The position numbers and the translations under genes are program-made. Under the pieces are notes generated by a model. The model worked only from the letters and a program-made list of their open reading frames with translations, made no database searches and was not told where the DNA came from. DNA of 32,481 nt from Amycolatopsis camponoti (GTDB lineage Bacteria > Actinomycetota > Actinomycetes > Mycobacteriales > Pseudonocardiaceae). The DNA is taken from assembly GCF_902497555.1 (NCBI RefSeq), contig NZ_CABVGP010000005.1:1-32481 (forward strand). Direction: 5' to 3'. Position 1 is the stretch's first letter. Each line of letters opens with the position of its first letter. This document shows positions 1 to 7,008 of the stretch, piece by piece.

Positions 1-1
1 G

Positions 2-628
2 GGCATCGTCGACGACGAAGAGACCGGCGAGATCACCGACAACGCGGCGCTGCGGCAGCTCAACCACGCCCAGCGCGTCGCCGAGGGCGTCGACCTGGAG
101 ATCCACCGCAACACCTGGCGCTACACGCGGCTGATCGAGCGGCAGCGGCGTGACCTGCTGGTGCACCGCGACAAGGTGCTTCGCACCGCGTACGCGGCGG
201 AGCAGCTGGAGAAGGCGCACCCGGAGAAGTTCGGCGAGCTGAAGGAAAAGCTGGACGACCAGGACAAGCTGGAGCAGATGTGCCGCGAGGTGCTGCTGTT
301 CCACGTCGACCAGCTCTGGTCCGACCACCTGGCGTTCCTGACCGACGTCCGCGAGAGCATCCACCTCCGGGCGCTCGCGCGGGAGACGCCGCTGGACGAG
401 TTCCACCGCGCGGCGATCCCGGAGTTCCACAAGATCATCGCCGAGGCCGACTCCCGGGCGGCGAAGACGCTCGAAGAGGCCGAGCTGACCGACGAGGGCA
501 TCGACCTCGGCGAGGCCGGCGTCCGGCGGGCGAACACGACGTGGACGTACCTCGTGCACGACAACCCGTTCGACTCGGACTTCGAGCAGACCATCAAGAA
601 GGTCCGGAGCATGATCAAGCGGAAGTAG
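2..628 (+). CDS. secA2: Accessory Sec translocase ATPase SecA2, C-terminal part (5' end outside window)
   Basis: The frame is open from base 2 to a TAG at 626-628, giving about 208 residues of the C-terminus. The visible part matches the helical wing and scaffold region of SecA proteins: an early stretch GIVDDEETGEITD, then RNTWRYTRLIERQR, and LLFHVDQLWSDHLAFL, which resembles the conserved SecA helical scaffold. The protein ends in a basic tail (KVRSMIKRK) and lacks the C-terminal linker and Cys-rich zinc-binding domain typical of housekeeping SecA1. That is the usual difference between SecA2 and SecA1 in actinobacteria. SecA2 is an ATPase that helps export a subset of proteins through SecYEG. 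The motor domains cannot be seen here. A strong hairpin terminator follows directly, so this is probably the last gene of its transcript. Confidence 0.85.
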   Translation, partial: GIVDDEETGEITDNAALRQLNHAQRVAEGVDLEIHRNTWRYTRLIERQRRDLLVHRDKVLRTAYAAEQLEKAHPEKFGELKEKLDDQDKLEQMCREVLLFHVDQLWSDHLAFLTDVRESIHLRALARETPLDEFHRAAIPEFHKIIAEADSRAAKTLEEAELTDEGIDLGEAGVRRANTTWTYLVHDNPFDSDFEQTIKKVRSMIKRK

Positions 629-639
629 TCCCGTTCCGG

Positions 640-674
640 AAAACCCCCGTCCGGTTAGTCCGGGCGGGGGTTTT
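640..674 (+). terminator. Intrinsic terminator after secA2
   Basis: A near-perfect 15-bp stem with a 5-nt loop (TTAGT, 655-659). The left arm begins AAAACCCCCG (640-649) and the right arm ends CGGGGGTTTT (665-674); the inner part is TCCGG/CCGGG with one T-G wobble. The run of four T at the end of the stem and its place 11 nt after the secA2 stop fit a Rho-independent terminator. The A-tract on the left arm could let it work in both directions, but no minus-strand gene ends here. Confidence 0.85.
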
Positions 675-704
675 CTCGTTTGCCCGAGCCGGAAGAATCG
701 GGGC

Positions 705-1256
705 ATGCGCAAGATCCCGACGCTGTTCCGTCGCGACCCCGAAGACCTCCGGCGTGTGACCCGCGAAGTACACCCCGAGTGCCAGTGGGTGCTCGACGGC
801 CAAGGCGTGGCCACCCGCAAGTACGACGGCACCTGCGTCCGGCTCGACGAGTCCGGCGACTGGTGGGCGCGGCGCGAGGTGAAGCCGGGGAAGACCGCGC
901 CGGACGGGTTCGAAGCCGTGCAGACCGACCCGGAGACGGGCAAGACGGTCGGCTGGGAGCCGGTCGGGCAGTCGTCGTTCGCGGCGTTCTTCGAGGAGGC
1001 GCAGGAGCGGCTCTTCGGTGCGGCGCCCGGCACCTACGAGCTGTGCGGGCCGAAGGTCAACGGCGATCCGGAGAAGCTCGGCACGCACCGGCTGGTCCCG
1101 CACGCGACCGCGCAGGAGTTCGCCGGCGTCCCGCGCGACTACGACGGGCTGATGGCGTGGCTGCTCGCGCACCCGGAGTTCGAGGGCGTCGTCTGGCACC
1201 ACCGGGACGGGCGGATGGCGAAGCTCAAGCACCGGGACGCGGTCGCGTCGGCCTAG
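705..1256 (+). CDS. RNA ligase / nucleotidyltransferase-fold protein (DUF5565, RLIG1-like)
   Basis: 183 aa. The sequence contains the signature motifs of covalent nucleotidyltransferases (ATP-dependent RNA/DNA ligases and capping enzymes): motif I K39-Y-D-G42, whose Lys would be adenylated; an E112 in TYELCGPKV resembling motif III; motif IV E160-G-V-V-W; and motif V K173-L-K175. The stretch REVKPGKTAPDGFEAV followed by GWEPV recalls the DUF5565 family, which includes the human RNA ligase RLIG1 (C12orf29). By that comparison it would seal RNA 5'-phosphate to 3'-OH ends using ATP. The protein is short and shows no extra C-terminal domain. It sits alone between the secA2 terminator and nadE, with only a weak ribosome site (GGAAG about 10 nt before ATG 705). 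Family membership comes from remembered motifs; the substrate is unknown. Confidence 0.7.
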   Translation: MRKIPTLFRRDPEDLRRVTREVHPECQWVLDGQGVATRKYDGTCVRLDESGDWWARREVKPGKTAPDGFEAVQTDPETGKTVGWEPVGQSSFAAFFEEAQERLFGAAPGTYELCGPKVNGDPEKLGTHRLVPHATAQEFAGVPRDYDGLMAWLLAHPEFEGVVWHHRDGRMAKLKHRDAVASA

Positions 1257-1314
1257 GTGGCATTTCGCCCACATTCGCTCGGCTGACCGGGTGGCCGTGA
1301 GCCAGAATGGCGGC

Positions 1315-3036
1315 ATGCCGCAACTGCGCATCGCGCTCGCCCAGGTCAACCCCACCGTCGGTGACCTCGACGGCAACGCCGACCTGCACGTCGCCTGGAC
1401 CCGCAAGGCCGCCGAAGCCGGCGCCCACGTGGTCGTCTTCCCCGAGATGTCGCTGACCGGGTACCCCGTCGAGGACCTCGCGCTGCGCAAGACCTTCGCC
1501 GCCGCCTCCCGGCAAGGCGTCGAGTCGCTGGCGCGCCGCCTCGACGAGGCCGGCTGCGGCGAAGTGCTGACCTACGTCGGCTACCTCGACCTCGACGAGG
1601 TCGGCCCGCGCGACGCGGCGGCGGCGCTCTACCGCGGCGAGGTCGTCGCGCGGCAGTTCAAGCACCACCTCCCGAACTACGGCGTTTTCGACGAGCACCG
1701 CTGGTTCAAGCCGGGCACCACGCTCGACGTCGTCCGGTTCCACGGGCTCGACATCGGCATGGTCGTCTGCGAGGACATCTGGCAGGACGGCGGCCCGATC
1801 TCGGCGCTGGGCCGCGCGGGCGTCGACCTCGTGGTGGCGCCGAACGCGTCGCCGTACGAGCGGTCGAAGGACGAGCAGCGGCTGCCGCTCATCGCCCGCC
1901 GCGCCGCCGAAGCCGGCGCGCCGCTGGTCTACACCAACCAGATCGGCGGCCAGGACGACCTCGTCTTCGACGGCGACTCGCTCGTCGTCGGCGCGGACGG
2001 CGCGCTGCTGGCGCGCGCGCCGCAGTTCGTCGAGCACCTGCTCGTGCTGGACATGGACCTCACCGCGGGCGGGCACGCCGGCGACGGCGAGCTCGAAGGC
2101 CTGCACGTCCGGCGGCGCGTGCTGAGCGAGGAGCCGGTGCCGTCGTACGAGCCGACGGCCGAGCCGGTGATCAGCGAGCCGCTGTCGGACGAGGCCGAGG
2201 TGTGGTCGGCGTTGGTCGTCGGGCTGCGGGACTACGTGCACAAGAACGGCTTCTCGTCGGTGACGTTCGGGTTCTCCGGCGGCATCGACTCGGCGGTCTG
2301 CGCGTCGCTGGCCGCGGACGCGCTGGGCGGCGACAACGTCTACGGCGTCTCGATGCCGTCGAAGTACTCGTCGGGACACTCGAAGGACGACGCCGAAGAC
2401 CTCGCGCGGCGGATCGGGGCGCACTACCGGGTCGAGCCGGTCGAGGACATGGTCCGCGTCTACGTCGACCAGCTGCACCTGACGGGCCTGGCCGAGGAGA
2501 ACATCCAGGCGCGGACGCGGGGCATGCTCCTGATGGCACTGTCCAACTTGGACGGTCACTTGGTGCTGGCCACCGGCAACAAGACCGAGCTGGCCGTCGG
2601 GTACTCGACGATCTACGGCGACGCGGTCGGCGCGTTCGCCCCGATCAAGGACGTCTTCAAGACGCACGTCTGGCAGCTGGCGCGCTGGCGCAACGCCGAG
2701 GCGGCGAAGCGCGGCGAGACGCCGCCGATTCCGGAGAACTCCATCTCGAAGCCGCCGTCGGCCGAGCTGCGGCCGGGCCAGGTCGACACCGACTCGCTGC
2801 CCGACTACGCGCTCCTCGACGACATCCTCGACGACTACGTCGAGGGCGACCGCGGCTACGCGGACCTGGTGTCCGCCGGGTTCGAGCCGGAGACGATCGA
2901 CCGCGTGGTGCGGATGGTCGACAAGGCCGAGTACAAGCGGCGCCAGTACCCGCCGGGCACGAAGATCACGTTCAAGGCGTTCGGGCGGGACCGGCGGCTG
3001 CCGATGACCAACCTGTGGCGCGAGGGCAAGGCCTGA
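1315..3036 (+). CDS. nadE: Glutamine-dependent NAD+ synthetase
   Basis: 573 aa. Makes NAD+ from nicotinate adenine dinucleotide, ATP and glutamine in the cytoplasm. The N-terminal nitrilase-type amidase domain (about 3-260) shows the Glu-Lys-Cys triad: E44 in FPEMSLTGYP, K116 in KHHLPNYGVFDE, and C152 in VVCEDIW. It releases ammonia for the C-terminal synthetase domain (about 290-570), which has the PP-loop motif SGGIDSA at 321-327 and the downstream ATGNKTELAVGY. ATG 1315 was chosen because the amidase fold starts directly with MPQLRIALAQVNP; a GTG at 1291 in frame would add eight residues with no homology. The length fits the shorter bacterial two-domain form rather than the roughly 680-residue mycobacterial one. 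Its stop lies 2 nt from that of the convergent VOC gene. Confidence 0.93.
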   Translation: MPQLRIALAQVNPTVGDLDGNADLHVAWTRKAAEAGAHVVVFPEMSLTGYPVEDLALRKTFAAASRQGVESLARRLDEAGCGEVLTYVGYLDLDEVGPRDAAAALYRGEVVARQFKHHLPNYGVFDEHRWFKPGTTLDVVRFHGLDIGMVVCEDIWQDGGPISALGRAGVDLVVAPNASPYERSKDEQRLPLIARRAAEAGAPLVYTNQIGGQDDLVFDGDSLVVGADGALLARAPQFVEHLLVLDMDLTAGGHAGDGELEGLHVRRRVLSEEPVPSYEPTAEPVISEPLSDEAEVWSALVVGLRDYVHKNGFSSVTFGFSGGIDSAVCASLAADALGGDNVYGVSMPSKYSSGHSKDDAEDLARRIGAHYRVEPVEDMVRVYVDQLHLTGLAEENIQARTRGMLLMALSNLDGHLVLATGNKTELAVGYSTIYGDAVGAFAPIKDVFKTHVWQLARWRNAEAAKRGETPPIPENSISKPPSAELRPGQVDTDSLPDYALLDDILDDYVEGDRGYADLVSAGFEPETIDRVVRMVDKAEYKRRQYPPGTKITFKAFGRDRRLPMTNLWREGKA

Positions 3037-3038
3037 CC

Positions 3039-3653
3039 TCAGCTCAGGGCGACCTGGCGGCCTTCCGGCGTGCGGAGGGCCGCGTTCAGGCCCGCCTTGT
3101 CGGCACGGCGGACCAGGAGCTCCAGGCCCAGCGCGTCGGTCGCCGTCCGGACCGACGCCGGGTCCGGGTGGGCGCCGGTGACCATCAGCAGCGGGATCGA
3201 CGGCAGGCCGCGTGTGGTCGGGTGGGGCGTGCTGCCCCAGTCGATGAGGAACGGGCGGAGTGTGCCCGGCGCGCTCGGTGGGGTCAGGCGCCAGCGCAGC
3301 ACCTCGCCGTCCGCGGTCTCGCGGGACATCTCGAGCGCGTCGCCCGGGTCGAAGCCGTGCGCGCGGGCCTCGGCGATCGTCGCGTCGAGGTCGGTGGTGC
3401 GGACCGCCCACGCGACCAGCGCCGGCTCGGTCAGCTCGTCGATGCCGAACGGCCGCGGCGCGTCCGGCTCGGGCTGCGCCGGATCCGGGCCGACGACCTC
3501 CAGGTACATGCCGGCGCCGAGGTCGGCGAGGTGGTTGGCGGTGCCGAGGCCGACGTGGCTGCCGCCGGGGGCGGGCGTGACGCCGGTGAGCGCGGTGACG
3601 CGGGCGACGGCCTCGGCGAGGTCCGGGCCGGCGTAGACGAGGTGATCGAGCAC
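3039..3653 (-). CDS. VOC (glyoxalase-like) family protein
   Basis: 204 aa from a GTG at 3653, 7 nt after the stop of the upstream protease gene. The N-terminus LDHLVYAGPDLAEAV is the typical opening beta-alpha unit of a glyoxalase-like domain (Glyoxalase_3 type). H4 and E52 (in MYLEVVG) sit where VOC metal ligands normally occur. A second module begins around VAWAVRTTDLDATIAEARAHG, so two betaalphabetabetabeta repeats are present. An ATG at 3689 in frame would overlap the protease gene and add 12 unrelated residues, so GTG 3653 is preferred. The substrate cannot be told from sequence. Co-transcription with the protease gene is likely from the spacing, but no shared function is evident. Confidence 0.75.
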   Translation of the reverse strand: MLDHLVYAGPDLAEAVARVTALTGVTPAPGGSHVGLGTANHLADLGAGMYLEVVGPDPAQPEPDAPRPFGIDELTEPALVAWAVRTTDLDATIAEARAHGFDPGDALEMSRETADGEVLRWRLTPPSAPGTLRPFLIDWGSTPHPTTRGLPSIPLLMVTGAHPDPASVRTATDALGLELLVRRADKAGLNAALRTPEGRQVALS

Positions 3654-3660
3654 GGCGCCA

Positions 3661-4998
3661 TCATCCCGCGCCGACAGCGCTCGCCGCATCGACCATCCCG
3701 TGGCCGTAGTAGGTCGTGCCGGCCTTCGTCTCCCGGCAGACCGTGTCGGGGCACGGAAGCGGAGTCGCCGTCTCGTAAAGGGCCCGCTTGACGCGCTCGG
3801 CGCTCCACCACGGGTGCTCGCTCGCGATCAGCGCGGCGACGCCGCTCGCGTGCGGCGCGGCCATCGACGTCCCGCTCGCCGACCGGTATTCGCCGTTCGG
3901 CCAGGTCGACCAGACGCGCGCGCCGGGAGCGGCGACGCTGATCCGGGACGCGGAGTAGTTGGAGAAGCTCGCCTTCAGCAGCTTTTCGTCGAGCGCGCCG
4001 GTGCCGACGACGCCGGGCAGCTCGTGCGGCAGCCGCGTGCAGGTCGGGTTGATCGTGCGTTCCACCGGGGTGCTGTCGGCCGGGCTTTCGCGGTCGACCG
4101 AACGCGTGTCGAGGTCGATGCCGGCGTTGCCCGCGGAGGCGACCACGAGGACGTTCCGGCGCTGGGCGTAGGCGACCGCGCGGCCGACGGCGAGCTTCGC
4201 CGCGGCCTGGTCCGGCTGGTCGTCGCAGTTGTAGCGCCACGGGATCGAGCGGTAGCTGTTGTTGGTGACGGCGAAGCCGTGTTCGGCGGCCCAGACGAAC
4301 CCGCAGACCATGCTTTCGGCCGTCTCGGTGTCGTCGAGCTCGGCGAGCTTCACCGCGGCGATGCGGACCCCGGGCGCGACGCCGACGACGCCGGATCCGT
4401 TGCGGGCCGCGGCGATCGTGCCCGCGACGTGCGTGCCGTGGCCGTCGAGCGTCGGCCGCCAGGCGCCGGGGCCGCGGTCGGCCCAGCCGGACAGGCAGGA
4501 CACGGAGTTCTTGGCGTCGAACGCTTTCGTCAAGTCGGGGTGGGTGTCGTCGACGCCGACGTCGAGCACGCCGACGAGGGTGCGCTTGCTGCCTTCGGTG
4601 ACTTCGTGCGCTTCGGGCAGGTGCAGCGCCGAGACGTCCCAGGCGGTGCCCTCGGGCGGCACCTGGCCGGAGTTCGGCGAGTTCGGCCCGGTGTAGCGGA
4701 GGTCCTTGCGGGGCGCGAAGAACTCCTTCGGGATCTTCGCGGTGCGCGTCGCGCCCACGGCGTCGATGCCGGGAGTCTTGCGGACCTTCGCGGCGAAGTC
4801 GTCCTTCGCCGTGTACGCGACGACGACGCCGATCTGGGGGTAGCTCGCGACCACCGTGCCGCCGGCTTTCCGGATGACGTGCTCCGCCCACGACGTGTGG
4901 TGCGTGACGACGACGTGCGGCATGACCAGCGGATCCGCGGCCGCGGGAGTGACGATCAGGCCGAGCAGGATCGCCGTCACCAGGAATACTCGCCGCAC
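3661..4998 (-). CDS. Secreted subtilisin-like serine protease (S8)
   Basis: 445 aa. An N-terminal signal peptide (MRR then a hydrophobic run, with cleavage probably after PAAA near residue 21) is followed by a propeptide-like region (about 25-115) and a peptidase S8 domain (about 135-440). The triad is visible: D146 in VLDVGVDDTHPDL, H187 in DGHGTHVAGT, and S378 in GTSMAAPHASG. N291 in SAGN is the expected oxyanion-hole residue. Several Cys (C168, C232, C258, C320 and a C-terminal pair) suggest disulfides, as expected for a secreted protein. There is no C-terminal membrane anchor, so it is not a typical mycosin. It diverges from ogt across about 80 nt, which must hold both promoters. Confidence 0.9.
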   Translation of the reverse strand: MRRVFLVTAILLGLIVTPAAADPLVMPHVVVTHHTSWAEHVIRKAGGTVVASYPQIGVVVAYTAKDDFAAKVRKTPGIDAVGATRTAKIPKEFFAPRKDLRYTGPNSPNSGQVPPEGTAWDVSALHLPEAHEVTEGSKRTLVGVLDVGVDDTHPDLTKAFDAKNSVSCLSGWADRGPGAWRPTLDGHGTHVAGTIAAARNGSGVVGVAPGVRIAAVKLAELDDTETAESMVCGFVWAAEHGFAVTNNSYRSIPWRYNCDDQPDQAAAKLAVGRAVAYAQRRNVLVVASAGNAGIDLDTRSVDRESPADSTPVERTINPTCTRLPHELPGVVGTGALDEKLLKASFSNYSASRISVAAPGARVWSTWPNGEYRSASGTSMAAPHASGVAALIASEHPWWSAERVKRALYETATPLPCPDTVCRETKAGTTYYGHGMVDAASAVGAG

Positions 4999-5079
4999 CC
5001 AAGCCTCCTCGAATCGCCCAAACCGAACTTAGCGATCATTCGCGGCGGCGACACCCCTCTTCGGTCGTAGGCTGACGGG

Positions 5080-5613
5080 ATGACGACGGGGCTCACGGTG
5101 TTCGACACGGCGATCGGCGTCTGCGGGCTCGCCTGGCGCGGGGACGTCGTGGCCGGGACGTCGCTGCCCGACGGGGACGCCGCCCGGACCCGCGCGTCGC
5201 TGGCCCGGCGCTTCCCGGACGCGGTCGAGGGCCCGCCGCCGTCGCCGGTGCAAGCCGCGGTCGACGGGATCGTGGCGTTGCTGAGCGGGGCGCGGGTCGA
5301 GCTGGCTTCGGTCCCGTTGGACTTCTCGGGCGTGCCGGAGTTCAACCGGCGCGCGTACGAGATCGCGCGGACGATCCCGCCGGGCCGGACGCTGACCTAC
5401 GGCGACATCGCGCACCGGCTCGGCATGCCGGGCTCGGCGCAGGCCGTCGGGCAGGCGATGGGGCACAACCCGTTCCCGATCATCGTGCCGTGCCACCGGG
5501 TCCTGGCGGCCGGTGGCAAGGACGGCGGGTTCTCGGCCCGGGGCGGGGTCGGGACGAAACGCCGGATGCTGGTGATCGAGGGCGCGCTGGCCGACGAGCC
5601 GACCCTGTTCTGA
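5080..5613 (+). CDS. ogt: Methylated-DNA--[protein]-cysteine S-methyltransferase
   Basis: 177 aa. Repairs O6-alkylguanine by moving the alkyl group to its own cysteine in a single-turnover reaction. The active-site motif P137-C138-H139-R140 lies in IIVPCHRVL, preceded by the helix-turn-helix DNA-binding part with YGDIAHRLG and AVGQAMGHNPF. The N-terminal 85 residues form the shorter degenerate domain usual for Ogt-type proteins. There is no AraC domain, so this is not an Ada fusion. The ATG at 5080 lies just downstream of the divergent protease promoter region. No partner repair gene adjoins it. Confidence 0.93.
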   Translation: MTTGLTVFDTAIGVCGLAWRGDVVAGTSLPDGDAARTRASLARRFPDAVEGPPPSPVQAAVDGIVALLSGARVELASVPLDFSGVPEFNRRAYEIARTIPPGRTLTYGDIAHRLGMPGSAQAVGQAMGHNPFPIIVPCHRVLAAGGKDGGFSARGGVGTKRRMLVIEGALADEPTLF

Positions 5614-5646
5614 GCGGCCCGCCCACCGCTGGGGCGAGCGGGCCGC
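5614..5646 (+). terminator. GC-rich hairpin directly after ogt, possible terminator without T-tract
   Basis: A perfect 9-bp stem, GCGGCCCGC (5614-5622) with GCGGGCCGC (5638-5646), and a 15-nt loop. It starts at the base after the ogt stop. There is no T-run, so termination would need Rho or be inefficient; such tail-less hairpins are common in actinomycetes. It also lies between the convergent ogt and dinB-like genes, so it may serve both strands. Confidence 0.5.
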
Positions 5647-5722
5647 GAACGGACGACACGCGTACCCGGACGGTCAGCTCGCGTACCTGGACGGACGACA
5701 CGCGTACCTGGACGGACGACTC
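5647..5722. repeat. Tandem 21-bp repeat, three and a half units
   Basis: Three consecutive 21-bp units lie at 5660-5680, 5681-5701 and 5702-5722, each opening with GCGTACC; a partial unit (ACGGACGACAC) precedes them at about 5649-5659. Units 2 and 3 differ at one position (GACAC against GACTC at the end). Unit 1 is more diverged. The last unit runs into the TGA of the DinB-like gene (5721-5723, minus strand). The period is a multiple of three but no gene crosses the repeat. Confidence 0.8.
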
Positions 5723-6302
5723 ACGTGGCTGGGCTCCAGGGCTTCATCCACGGGGTCGCGGGCCAGCCCTCAGCCGCTGCCATCAGGGGGATCGCCGTGG
5801 CGCCGTCGACGTGCTCGCGGATGATGTCCGCGTGGCCCGCGTGGCGGGCCGTCTCCTCGATCAGGTGCAGCAGCACCCAGCGGACCGACCACGCCTCGAC
5901 GTCCTGCGGGTACCACGGGACGCCCTTCGGCACCGGGACCGGCTGGCCGAGGTCCTCGATCCCCGCGATGACCTCCGCCGTGCGGGCCGCCACCTCGTCG
6001 TAGCGCGCCAGGACGCTCGCCAGCGTCTCCGACGGCCCCAGGCTGTACGCCGCTTGGTAGTCCGCCGTCGCCTCGTCGAACGGCTTCTGCGGCAGCCCCA
6101 GCAGGATGTCGATCCAGCCGTCTTCCGTCGACGCCACGTGCTTGACCAGGCCGCCCACCGACAGCGAGCTCTTCGTCGGCGTGAGCCGGGCCTGCTCGTC
6201 CGTCAGCCCGTGGGCCGCCACCTTCAGCACGTGCCGCTGCTGCTCCAGGTACCGCAGCAGCCCGTCACGCTCGTCGGCCACCGGGGGCACGTTTCCCGCC
6301 AT
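5721..6302 (-). CDS. DinB-like / DUF664 four-helix protein
   Basis: 193 aa from ATG 6302, which has AAGGAG 9 nt upstream; an in-frame start further upstream would add 18 unlikely residues. The pattern of a His in the first half (H55 in GGLVKHVASTEDGW) and paired His in HLIEETARHAGHADIIRE (H146, H154, H157) matches the metal site of the DinB/YfiT superfamily. Members bind a divalent metal, and many are thiol-dependent S-transferases using mycothiol or bacillithiol. The Trp-rich segments (GWPATPWMKPW) at the end are typical of actinobacterial DUF664 proteins. It follows the DUF998-like gene by 69 nt. The exact reaction is not predictable. Confidence 0.75.
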   Translation of the reverse strand: MAGNVPPVADERDGLLRYLEQQRHVLKVAAHGLTDEQARLTPTKSSLSVGGLVKHVASTEDGWIDILLGLPQKPFDEATADYQAAYSLGPSETLASVLARYDEVAARTAEVIAGIEDLGQPVPVPKGVPWYPQDVEAWSVRWVLLHLIEETARHAGHADIIREHVDGATAIPLMAAAEGWPATPWMKPWSPAT

Positions 6303-6371
6303 CGAGATCAGCTCCTTCGCGCTCGTCCCCGGAATCGTGCCACCCACCACCGACATTTCCGGCGCGACCGC

Positions 6372-6986
6372 TCAGCCGCCCCGGGGCGCGTGCCGGGGCG
6401 CCGGCTTGATGAAGGCGTACGCACCGCCGACGCCGTACAGGACGGCGCGCACCACCTGCTGGAACCGGCTGACCACGCCTTCGGCCGTGTCCAGCTGCCG
6501 CGCGAGCACGAGCGCGGCCCAGGTGACCAGCACGATCACGAGCCCGGCGACGGCGAGCGCGCGCCAGCCCGGCGGCCACCACAGGATCAGGCTGATCACC
6601 CCGACCGTGAGCACGACCGTCGCCAGCAACGAGAGCACGTCGCTCTGCTCCGGGTAGGCGGCCTGCAGCAGCGCGACCACCCCGAACACGCTCACCGAGA
6701 TCGAGCTGAGCCGCGCCGTCCAGTGGACCGGCCCGAGCCGGTGCAGCGGGGGCCCGGCGAGCAGGAACGCGACCCCCGAGACGGCCAGCAGGACGCGGAA
6801 CACCGGCGGGCCGGTCAGCAGCGCCTCGACCGGGTCGTGCACCGGCGAGACGCCCGTCGGGAGGAAGAACTCCAGGAGCCATCCCGAATACGCGAGGACG
6901 GCCAGTCCCATGAGGAGGGCCGAGGCTATCCGAGCCGTGCGCACGAGGCACACATTAAGCGACCCCGGCCACCTCGGCCGCACCAC
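6372..6986 (-). CDS. DUF998-like multi-pass membrane protein
   Basis: Up to 204 aa with about six hydrophobic segments: near residues 20-42, 62-80, 88-110, 118-135, 143-162, and a short C-terminal one. The overall pattern, with a small loop after each helix, resembles the DUF998 family, whose function is unknown. Only GTG starts are available; those at 6986, 6953 and 6944 are all possible and none has a clear ribosome site, so the N-terminus is uncertain by up to 14 residues. It lies 22 nt downstream of lysX and is probably read through from it. A membrane role linked to lysX is possible from the neighbourhood only. Confidence 0.65.
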   Translation of the reverse strand: MVRPRWPGSLNVCLVRTARIASALLMGLAVLAYSGWLLEFFLPTGVSPVHDPVEALLTGPPVFRVLLAVSGVAFLLAGPPLHRLGPVHWTARLSSISVSVFGVVALLQAAYPEQSDVLSLLATVVLTVGVISLILWWPPGWRALAVAGLVIVLVTWAALVLARQLDTAEGVVSRFQQVVRAVLYGVGGAYAFIKPAPRHAPRGG

Positions 6987-7008
6987 CGTGATCAGACCGA
7001 CCGAGTCG

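Noticed and set aside
705..1256. Phage or defence-island origin of the RNA ligase-like gene
   Set aside because: Base composition matches the surroundings and neighbours are housekeeping genes; no integrase, toxin or repeat is present.
1225..3411. Long minus-strand open frame of 728 codons opposite nadE
   Set aside because: It is a GC-driven shadow: Arg/Pro/Val-rich with no motifs, and the plus strand carries complete NadE motifs.
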